NCBI RefSeq assembly: GCF_000176855.2
Contig: NC_015138.1
Location: forward strand, 3,162,001-3,226,000
Length of the DNA stretch: 64,000 nt
Direction: 5' to 3'
Origin: Paracidovorax avenae ATCC 19860
Lineage (GTDB): Bacteria; Pseudomonadota; Gammaproteobacteria; Burkholderiales; Burkholderiaceae_C
A program made the translations under genes and the position numbers. How positions within the stretch are numbered: position 1 is the first letter of the stretch; every line of letters starts with the position of its first letter. Positions 47,387 to 54,535 of this stretch are shown in pieces. The notes below the pieces were generated by a model. That model ran no database searches. It had not been told where the DNA came from and saw only the letters and a list, made by a program, of their open reading frames with translations.

Positions 47387-48040
47387 ATGACCACCACCTC
47401 CGCTGCCACTGCAGCCACCCCCATTTCCGCTTCCACCGCCGAACGCCGCCGCCAGGCCGTCGATGCGGCCCTGGCCGACGTGCGCCGCCTCACCGCGCGG
47501 GGCACGCCCGACCGCGCCGCGCTCTCGGCCATCACCCAACGGCTGGAGCAACTGGCCGCGCACAAGGACCTGTTCAGTCGCGCGGATTTCCCGCCGCCTG
47601 ACGAGACAGCCGGCGTGGGAGCCTCCACGCGCTACCGCCTCAACCCGGCGGACGGCGACGGCGGCCTGGCGCTGTACCTCAACTCCATCAACCCCGGCAA
47701 GACCACCGCGCCGCACAACCACACCACCTGGGCGGTGATCGTGGCGGTGGAAGGCCAGGAGGTGAACCGCCTCTACGAACGCACGGACGACCGCAGCGAC
47801 CCCGCCCGCGCGCGCATCCACGTGGCGCGCGAATTCACCGTGCAGCCCGGCGCGCCCATCGCCTTCCTGCCCGACGACATCCACAGCATCGCCGTGGTGG
47901 GCACCGAGCCCACGCTGCATTTCCACCTGTATGGCCAGCCGCTGGAAACGCTCACGGGCCGCGTCGCGATCGACCCCGACACCGGCGAAGTGAAGAATTA
48001 CAACGCCGCCTACTTCCGCCCCAGCGAGGCCGTGGCATGA
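47387..48040 (+). CDS. Cysteine dioxygenase-type cupin (stand-alone)
   Basis: 217 residues. The cupin metal triad is visible: His110 and His112 in APHNHTTWAVIVAVEGQE and His180 in LHFHLYG, matching the three-His iron site of cysteine/thiol dioxygenases. RADFPPP and LYLNSINPGKTT are further shared with the N-terminal domain of the fusion protein at 54536-56752. It would oxidise cysteine, or another thiol such as 3-mercaptopropionate, to the sulfinate using O2. Its stop overlaps the lyase start (ATGA), so the two are translated together. Confidence 0.87.
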   Translation: MTTTSAATAATPISASTAERRRQAVDAALADVRRLTARGTPDRAALSAITQRLEQLAAHKDLFSRADFPPPDETAGVGASTRYRLNPADGDGGLALYLNSINPGKTTAPHNHTTWAVIVAVEGQEVNRLYERTDDRSDPARARIHVAREFTVQPGAPIAFLPDDIHSIAVVGTEPTLHFHLYGQPLETLTGRVAIDPDTGEVKNYNAAYFRPSEAVA

Positions 48041-49305
48041 ACGGGCCGGATATCCTCCAGCACGGCAACGCACACTCCGCGCCGCTCGGCGCCGCCACCC
48101 GGCTGCTGCATGCCGGCGCGCCCGCGCTGCGCGGCGGCTCCGGCCCTGTGAACGTGCCCGTGGTGCGCACCAGCACCGTGCGCTTCGGCAGCACCGCGGA
48201 CTATGCGGACCACCACCATCGCCGCACTGCGGGCGAGCGCGTGGCCTCGTACGGCCGCCACGGGCTGGACACGCACCGCGCGCTGGAAGATGCCGTCACC
48301 GCGCTGGAGGGCGGCCACCGTGCCTTCCTCGCACCCTCGGGCCTGGCCGCCATCACACTGGTGCTGGTCGCCCTGCTCTCGCCCGGCGACCATGCCCTGG
48401 TGGCCGACAGCGTGTACTCGCCCGTGCGGCGCGTGGACGCCACGCTGCTGCAGCGCCTGGGCATCACGCTCGAATACTTCTCGCCCTCGCAGGGCGACCT
48501 GGCCGCGAAGATCCGGCCGAACACCCGGCTGATCTACGTCGAATCGCCCAGCTCGCTGCTCTACGAGGTGCTGGATTTGCCCGCCATCGCCGCCGTGGCG
48601 TGCGCCCGCGGCATTCCCCTGGCCACGGACAACACCTGGAGCGGCGGATGGTTCTGCCAGCCCCTGCGGCTGGGCGCGAACATCTCGATCCAGGCGGCCA
48701 CCAAGTACATCGCCGGCCACTCGGACGTGATGCAGGGCATCGTCGTCACCGACTCGGAAGAGCTCACCGGCAGGATCGCCACCGCCTACGAAGCGCTCGG
48801 CCTCACCGTGGGCGCCGACGACGCCTACCTCGCCCTGCGCGGCGTGCGCACCTTGCCCGTGCGCCTGGCCCAGCACCAGCGCCACGCCACGCGGGTGGCC
48901 GAATGGCTGCAGAAGCAGCCGCAGGTCGGCCGCGTGTTCTACCCGGCCCTGCCCTCCGACCCCGGGCATGCGCTGTGGAAGCGGGATTTCAGCGGGGCGA
49001 GCGGGCTGGTGTCGTTCGCGTTCGCGGACGGCAACGGGGCGAATGGCCATGGGAGCGTGGATGCGCGCGGCGCGAATGCGTTCGTGGATGCCCTGCGGTT
49101 CTTCGGCATCGGGGCGTCGTGGGGTGGGTACGAGAGCCTGGCGCTGGTGGCGCAGCCGGAGCGGTTGCGGGAGCACAGTGCGTGGACGGGGAATGCGCCG
49201 GTGGTGCGGCTGCATGTGGGGTTGGAGGATCCGGAGGACTTGATTGGGGATCTGGGGCAGGCGTTGGGGAAGGTGGCGACTCGGGGGTGGTTGGCGGCTG
49301 CGTGA
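48037..49305 (+). CDS. metC: Cystathionine beta-lyase-type PLP enzyme (Cys/Met metabolism family)
   Basis: 422 residues. Fold-type I Cys/Met-metabolism enzyme: ASYGRHGLDTHRALEDAVTALEGG (about 68-91), SGLAAITLVLVALLSPGDHALV, the PLP Asp in ATDNTWSGG and the Schiff-base Lys223 in QAATKYIAGHSDVMQG. It probably cleaves cystathionine or cystine-type substrates. In this operon it could generate or consume cysteine beside the dioxygenase. The last roughly 115 codons switch to G-ending codons, unlike the C-ending codons before (from about 48964). The symbol follows the family; substrate is unproven. Confidence 0.85.
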   Translation: MNGPDILQHGNAHSAPLGAATRLLHAGAPALRGGSGPVNVPVVRTSTVRFGSTADYADHHHRRTAGERVASYGRHGLDTHRALEDAVTALEGGHRAFLAPSGLAAITLVLVALLSPGDHALVADSVYSPVRRVDATLLQRLGITLEYFSPSQGDLAAKIRPNTRLIYVESPSSLLYEVLDLPAIAAVACARGIPLATDNTWSGGWFCQPLRLGANISIQAATKYIAGHSDVMQGIVVTDSEELTGRIATAYEALGLTVGADDAYLALRGVRTLPVRLAQHQRHATRVAEWLQKQPQVGRVFYPALPSDPGHALWKRDFSGASGLVSFAFADGNGANGHGSVDARGANAFVDALRFFGIGASWGGYESLALVAQPERLREHSAWTGNAPVVRLHVGLEDPEDLIGDLGQALGKVATRGWLAAA

Positions 49306-49376
49306 GAAGCGATGACAGCTTTGCAGCGGTTGCTGACGGTAAACCCTGCTACGCGGATTCACGTTATTAGGCACTA

Positions 49377-49393
49377 GAGCGTGTTATGAACTT
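49377..49393 (+). repeat. Left terminal inverted repeat of the intact IS
   Basis: GAGCGTGTTATGAACTT, perfectly complementary to the right end. Confidence 0.93.
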
Positions 49394-49430
49394 TGCTCCT
49401 CGGAGTGGAAGTCAAAGGTAGAGTCTGCGG

Positions 49431-50243
49431 ATGCCCCGCAAGCCGTATCCGACGGATGTCAGCGATGAAGAATGGAGCTTCGCTGCGCCCTACTTGAGCC
49501 TGATGGACCAGCGCGCGCCCCAGCGCGAGCACGATCTGCGCGAAGTCTTCAACGCGCTGCGCTGGCTGGTGCGCGCAGGCGCGCCTTGGCGGATGCTGCC
49601 CAACGATCTACCTTCTTGGGAGGCGGTCTACCAGCAAACCCGACGCTGGCTGGAAGCGGGCTGCTTCGAGGCGATGGTGTCGGACCTGCGTTCGATCATC
49701 CGCGTGGCGCAAGGGCGCCAGGGACAACCCAGGGCCATGGTGATGGATGGGCGGACATTGCAGTCGAACTGCGAGAGCGGACCGCGTGCGGGTTACGACG
49801 GCTACAAGCGCAAGCGAGGCAGCAAGGTTCACATGGCCGTGGACACACTGGGACATTTTCTGGCGGTGCATGTCACGCCGGCCAATGAGCAGGAACGCGC
49901 GCAGGTGCAGCGTCTGTGCGAAGACGTGCAGCAGGCCACGGGCCACTCGATGAAGCTGGGCTGGGCGGACCAGGGCTATACGGGCGAGGTGGCAGCAGAG
50001 GCTGCAAAGGACAACGGCATCGATCTGCAGATCGTGAAGCTGCCCGAGGCGAAGAAGGGCTTTGTGCTGCTGCCGCGCCGCTGGGTGGTGGAGAGAAGCT
50101 TCGGCTGGCTGGCAAGGTTTCGCAGGCTCTCCCGGGACTACGAGCGGCTACCCGAAGTGCTCGGCGTGATGCATTTCCTGGTCTTTGCCGTGCTCATGTT
50201 GCCTGCAGCCGCACGGGTGCTGGCTGCGGCAGGAAGTTCATAA
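49431..50243 (+). CDS. IS5-family transposase
   Basis: 270 residues. DDE-type features: Asp in MVMDGRTLQSN (about 105), Asp in LGWADQGYTG (about 181) and Glu in RRWVVERSFGWLARFRRLSRDYERLPE (about 221). The N-terminal part YPTDVSDEEWSFAAPYL and LRWLVRAGAPWRMLPNDLPSWEAVY is typical of the IS402/IS1031 side of the family. The frame is intact and the stop lies in the right inverted repeat. Confidence 0.95.
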   Translation: MPRKPYPTDVSDEEWSFAAPYLSLMDQRAPQREHDLREVFNALRWLVRAGAPWRMLPNDLPSWEAVYQQTRRWLEAGCFEAMVSDLRSIIRVAQGRQGQPRAMVMDGRTLQSNCESGPRAGYDGYKRKRGSKVHMAVDTLGHFLAVHVTPANEQERAQVQRLCEDVQQATGHSMKLGWADQGYTGEVAAEAAKDNGIDLQIVKLPEAKKGFVLLPRRWVVERSFGWLARFRRLSRDYERLPEVLGVMHFLVFAVLMLPAAARVLAAAGSS

Positions 50244-50250
50244 CACGCTC
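50234..50250 (-). repeat. Right terminal inverted repeat of the intact IS
   Basis: Perfect complement of 49377-49393; it contains the transposase stop codon. Confidence 0.93.
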
Positions 50251-50434
50251 TAAGGAGCCGTTGGGCTGACTGACAGTCAGCAGACCCGAATGTCGGCTCT
50301 GCAAAGCACCAGGCGCAGAAATCTAACTTTGCGGACGGTTCCGTAGCAATGACCGCTACCCCGCTACTTGAACTCGGGGTTCCCCACTTGTATTGCCCGC
50401 ACAATAGAATGTAGAAAAAATTTTAACGATTCCT

Positions 50435-52501
50435 ATGACGATAGAACTCAGCGAAACGTCTGTCAGCGGCGCTCTTGAAAAGCTGTCTTGGCAGGCCCTG
50501 AAAGATCACTTGGAAAGCTTCATTTTAGCTCCGCAGGACGTCGACAAACTGGTCGGCCTGGTGCGGCGCAGTGAAGCACTCGTCTTGAAGCGGCTCGATC
50601 AGAAGAAGCAGAAGAACCGCGATAATTTCCTCGATAAGCTCGCAGGCTATCTCGATAGCAAAGGCTATCCGAATCAAGCCAAGCTGGTGCTAGCGCACGC
50701 AGTCCGTTTGAACGAGATCGACGGTATCTATTGTTCGATCATCGAACTACTCTCTAGGAGCGTTGCTGCCAATCTCTCTCCGGAACTCCGGGTCTCAGCA
50801 TTGCTCGCGCGCTCCAATATCGAGTACAGCCAGCTGATCCAGCAGATGAACAAGAACATCGAGGATCAGGGGATACTAGACCTTGGGAAAGTCACCATGC
50901 AAGGGGCTGATGGAAACGAGTTCAACCCTGGAGGTGTTCATGAAGCCCTTCTTACGACTCTAGCCAGCACCTTTGGCATGGAGGCACATCTCAATCGGTG
51001 GTATGACGAACAGGGCTTTCTGGTTTTGCCCGCGCTTCCTGTACCGAGCGATCAGGACAAGATCACCGTTGGTTCCGTGCAGCTGCTTGCAGTAGCTTGG
51101 GGGCACTGGCAGTTTTCGGAACGGCGACATCGTTATTTGGACGCTCCTTTGGAGCGTATTACGGATCTTGATCCTGCCTGGGCTACTGTCGGAATCAAGG
51201 GGTTGTGGAAGTCTCGCCCGGCAGATGACAATGTAGAGTTTTACTGCCTAGCTGCCAACGTGCGGTTGATGGAGCGCTTCAGCCAAGCTTTAACGCCCAT
51301 TCTTGCTCAGCCGCTCTATAAGAAATTGGTCTACGGCACTGAGGGTCACGTTGCACTTTACCCCAAAAAGGCAATTTCACTTTTTGAGATTCACGCCGAG
51401 ACATGCCTAAGCCAACTGCTATCAGCCGATCTCATTCGCGATCAGTCGGAATATGCGGGGTTGACTTTCGCCGAGTGGATACGGGGCTACTCTGTACTCC
51501 AAAGTATCTCTAATGACGTCCTGAAGACTGGCGACGCAGATCGTTTGACTGTGCGATTTAGCGACACTGAGCTTGTGGAGATGTTGCAGCGCCTAGGCCT
51601 CCAAGGAGACAAAGCCCAGAGCTTTATCAAACATGCAACTTACCGCAAGGCCAGCCGCGATCTGTTTGATCAACCGCTGATCAAGCTGCAGGATGGAGGC
51701 TATCTGCTGCTTGCAATCGCTGCTGCAACTTCTTCGATCCCTAAAGTGATTCTGTCAACGCTTGGGATGCTGGAAGTCAACCTTGACGGGCGGGGCAAGC
51801 GCTTCGAAGCGAGCATGATTGATCTCTTGAATCGACACGGCATCAAGGCCAAGACGATCACCTGCAAACGCGATGGCGAGGAATACGACTACGATGTCGC
51901 GTTCGTCTGGGGGGACTACCTATTTCTGTTCGAGTGCAAAAGTCGCAATCTTCCCACCGGCGATCCTGCCCGGACCTATTTCTTCTCTCTCGGCATTCGC
52001 AGCGTTGAAAAGCAGGTCAAGCGGTTGGCAGAAGGACTCAAGCGACATCCCGACATCCTCAGTGCCAACATGCCAGAGGCCGTGGGCAAGCGAGTCGTGC
52101 ATTGTGTGGTCAATTCGCTACCGTTTGCGAAATTCACTGAGGAAAACGATCTGCATTTCGCAGATGAGGGTGGCATTGCGAGATTCTTCAAACAGTCGGA
52201 AATCGGCCCGCGCAAGCTCACTCAGACAGGGTTGAGCGACATTGACCCAAAATCTGTGATCGCGCATCTCTGGGACGGTCCCGAGCCAACGCCGGAAGAC
52301 TTCCTGCGACACCTGAGATCCCCCATCCAGCTGGCTCACGTCGCTTATCACCTGCGCGCCAATACAATCCAGATACCGGTGGGAATGGAGGAGGCTCTGC
52401 TGTTGATAGAGATAGGGCAGATCGACAAGACCGATGACAGTCTTCGGGAAGCTTCTCAACAGGCCGGCTATCGACCTGGTGGTGGCTTAGTTAGTGCCTG
52501 A
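50435..52501 (+). CDS. 688-residue protein with PD-(D/E)XK-like nuclease motif, unknown family
   Basis: The gene is less GC-rich than its surroundings and follows an IS, suggesting transfer. The first 450 residues are mostly helical, with no motif I recognise. A nuclease-like core lies at about 460-530: GKRFEASMIDLLNRHG, then Asp487 in DYDVAFVWGD, then Glu500-x-Lys502 in FECKSRN, spaced as in PD-(D/E)XK and NERD-type endonucleases (Glu helix, D-x12-E-x-K). The remaining 160 residues are unassigned. No signal peptide or membrane helix. ATG 50435 has no good ribosome site. Single-gene defence nuclease is a plausible reading, but only inferred. Confidence 0.72.
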   Translation: MTIELSETSVSGALEKLSWQALKDHLESFILAPQDVDKLVGLVRRSEALVLKRLDQKKQKNRDNFLDKLAGYLDSKGYPNQAKLVLAHAVRLNEIDGIYCSIIELLSRSVAANLSPELRVSALLARSNIEYSQLIQQMNKNIEDQGILDLGKVTMQGADGNEFNPGGVHEALLTTLASTFGMEAHLNRWYDEQGFLVLPALPVPSDQDKITVGSVQLLAVAWGHWQFSERRHRYLDAPLERITDLDPAWATVGIKGLWKSRPADDNVEFYCLAANVRLMERFSQALTPILAQPLYKKLVYGTEGHVALYPKKAISLFEIHAETCLSQLLSADLIRDQSEYAGLTFAEWIRGYSVLQSISNDVLKTGDADRLTVRFSDTELVEMLQRLGLQGDKAQSFIKHATYRKASRDLFDQPLIKLQDGGYLLLAIAAATSSIPKVILSTLGMLEVNLDGRGKRFEASMIDLLNRHGIKAKTITCKRDGEEYDYDVAFVWGDYLFLFECKSRNLPTGDPARTYFFSLGIRSVEKQVKRLAEGLKRHPDILSANMPEAVGKRVVHCVVNSLPFAKFTEENDLHFADEGGIARFFKQSEIGPRKLTQTGLSDIDPKSVIAHLWDGPEPTPEDFLRHLRSPIQLAHVAYHLRANTIQIPVGMEEALLLIEIGQIDKTDDSLREASQQAGYRPGGGLVSA

Positions 52502-52744
52502 AGCGCAATCTGCGTGAACGACTCTCGGGAGCTACGATCTCAAGTAGTTGCTTTTTCGTCGGAGCGGCCATGCAGCCAAGTGACTGTTTCCACGGAGGCG
52601 GCTGTTCAGGATTCGTGTCACTCAACGACTGCTGTTATCTGCTACGGCAGTTCAGACACGGATCGTGAATGACTCAGATCAGCCTCAAGCGGACTACCGC
52701 CGCCTCAACGAACTGGCTGCCGACCAACCGCCCTCAATCAAACC
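52502..52744. other. 243-bp gene-free junction
   Basis: Lies between the nuclease-like gene and the SDR gene (convergent). Codon-like GC-rich patches reappear toward the right end, so the boundary of the foreign segment is probably here. No repeat, attachment site or terminator is recognised. Confidence 0.35.
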
Positions 52745-53455
52745 TCACCCCGCCCGCGTTACCCCTCCATCCACCCGCAAACTCTGCCCCGTGATGTAAC
52801 CCGCCCCCGCCGACGCCAGGAACGCCACGGTCGCCGCGACCTCCTCCACCCGGCCGTACCGCCCGAGTGGAACCGCCGCGCGGCGCTCTTCCCATTCGGG
52901 CAGGCTGTCGATCCAGCCCGGCAGGACATTGTTCATGCGGATGTTGTCGCGTGAAAAGCTGTCCACGAAGATGCGGGTGAACGCGGCGAGGCCCGCGCGC
53001 ATGACGGACGAGGCCGGGAACAGTGCGCTGGGCTCCAGCGCCCAGGCCGAGGAGATGTTGATGATCGCGCCGCCCTCGCCCTGCCGCTGCATGCGCGGCA
53101 CCACGAGCCGCGTGGGCCGCACCACGTTCAGCAGGTAGGTGTCCATGCCCTGCAGCCAGTGCTCGTCGGAGAGTTCCAGCAGCGGGGCCCGGGGGCCGTG
53201 GCCCGCGCTGTTGACCAGTACGTCGATGCGGCCCCACCGTTGTTCCGCCCGCTCCACCAGGGTGCCGAGGTCTTCCAGCGACTGGTTCGATCCCGTCACG
53301 CCCACGCCGCCCAGTTCCTCCGCCAGCGCTTCGCCCTTGCCGGACGACGAGAGGATGCCGATGTGGAAGCCGTCCGCCGCCAGCCGGCGTGCCGCTGCCG
53401 CCCCGATGCCGGATCCGCCCGCGGTGACCAATGCCACCTTTTTTTCTACTGCCAT
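52745..53455 (-). CDS. Atypical short-chain dehydrogenase/reductase family protein
   Basis: 236 residues from ATG 53455, chosen for GGAG eight bases upstream; longer starts exist. Cofactor site VTAGGSGIGAAAARRL (about 10-25), VNSAGHG (about 82) and ISSAWA (about 137) are present. The usual catalytic YxxxK is absent: the equivalent stretch reads FPASSVMRAGLAAFTR. Such SxxxR members exist among SDRs, and activity is uncertain. NADP or NAD binding is likely. Divergent from a LysR gene that may control it. Confidence 0.85.
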   Translation of the reverse strand: MAVEKKVALVTAGGSGIGAAAARRLAADGFHIGILSSSGKGEALAEELGGVGVTGSNQSLEDLGTLVERAEQRWGRIDVLVNSAGHGPRAPLLELSDEHWLQGMDTYLLNVVRPTRLVVPRMQRQGEGGAIINISSAWALEPSALFPASSVMRAGLAAFTRIFVDSFSRDNIRMNNVLPGWIDSLPEWEERRAAVPLGRYGRVEEVAATVAFLASAGAGYITGQSLRVDGGVTRAG

Positions 53456-53590
53456 CACCATCTCCGTCTTCATCATGACCGTCCTTGCATTCACCCATCG
53501 GGAGTACATTGATTGTGGAATCGCGCGGTGCTTTCAGGTCAGGAGATTGCGGCAGGCACGCTGCTCCGATCCAGTAGAAAATCTACACCC

Positions 53591-54475
53591 ATGACACCAC
53601 CGCTGGACCGCCTTCCCTCGCTCAATGCCCTGCGCGCCTTCGAGGTGGCGAGCCGCCATCTCAACTTCCGGCTGGCCGGGCAGGAACTGGGGGTGACGCA
53701 GGGCGCGGTGGCGCAGCAGATCCGTGCGCTGGAAGCCGAGCTGGGCATGAAGCTGTTCGAGCGGCATCCCCGCACGCTGGTGCTGACGGCCAACGGGCAG
53801 CGCTACGTGGTCGGCGTGCGCCGCGCGTTCGACCTGCTCGCGGAGGCCACCCGGGGCCTGCGGCCCGAGCCGGGGCACCTGACGGTGAGCGTGACGCCGA
53901 CCTTCGCCACCAAGTGGCTCATGCCTCGGCTGGGGGCATACACACACGCCCATCCGACGACGGAACTGCGCGTGCTGGCGACCGAGCGGATCTCGCACTT
54001 CCAGACGGAGGCGATCGACCTGGCCGTGCGGTATGGCCGGCCGCCCTTCGGCCCCGGACTGCAGGCCGACCTGCTGTTCGAGGAGTGCCTCGTGGCCGTG
54101 GGAAGTCCGCAGGCGCAGGCACAGTGGGCGGGAGCAGGCCGCACCACGCTGCTGCACGACGGGCAGTCGTCCTGGGAGGAGTATTTCGAGCGGTGCGCGC
54201 ACGGCCGCTTGCTGCCCGCGAACCCGGCGCAGGCGATCCGGTTCAACCAGACGACGCTGGCGATCGACGCGGCGCTGATGGGTCAGGGCCTGGCCCTGGT
54301 ACAGGAGCAGTTCGTGGCGCAGGACCTGGCCGCGGGGCGTCTGGTGCGGCCGTTCCCGGACACGCTCCGCACCGATGCGGGGTACTACCTCGTGTGCCCG
54401 CGCAAGCAGCGCCACCCGGAGGCGGTGGCGCAGGCAAGGCGGTGGTTCCTGCAGCAGGCCGCGCAGTCGCAGTGA
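53591..54475 (+). CDS. LysR-family regulator, GcvA-like
   Basis: 294 residues from ATG 53591. RLPSLNALRAFEVASRHLNFRLAGQELGVTQGAVAQQIRALE (about 7-48) is the GcvA-type DNA-binding start. The effector domain begins near 92 (LTVSVTPTFATKWLMPRL). Divergent from the SDR gene with 135 bp between, and convergent with the cupin-rhodanese fusion. Its target is probably the SDR gene. Confidence 0.9.
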   Translation: MTPPLDRLPSLNALRAFEVASRHLNFRLAGQELGVTQGAVAQQIRALEAELGMKLFERHPRTLVLTANGQRYVVGVRRAFDLLAEATRGLRPEPGHLTVSVTPTFATKWLMPRLGAYTHAHPTTELRVLATERISHFQTEAIDLAVRYGRPPFGPGLQADLLFEECLVAVGSPQAQAQWAGAGRTTLLHDGQSSWEEYFERCAHGRLLPANPAQAIRFNQTTLAIDAALMGQGLALVQEQFVAQDLAAGRLVRPFPDTLRTDAGYYLVCPRKQRHPEAVAQARRWFLQQAAQSQ

Positions 54476-54535
54476 TCGCGCGATGGTCCCGCGGCCCCAG
54501 CGCGGCGATCGATCGCACGGCCCGGCAGGCGCGGG

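Larger units (their letters stand above)
49377..50250 (+). mobile_element. Intact IS5-family insertion sequence
   Basis: 874 bp with perfect 17-bp inverted repeats, GAGCGTGTTATGAACTT at 49377-49393 and its complement at 50234-50250, flanked by TA on both sides (49375-49376 and 50251-50252), a likely 2-bp target duplication. One intact transposase fills it, its stop codon inside the right repeat. The perfect ends and open frame suggest a recent, possibly active copy. Confidence 0.93.

Noticed and set aside
50265..50281. Hairpin GCTGACT-GAC-AGTCAGC just after the IS
   Set aside because: A short isolated 7-bp stem with no T run and no matching copy elsewhere in the window; could be chance.
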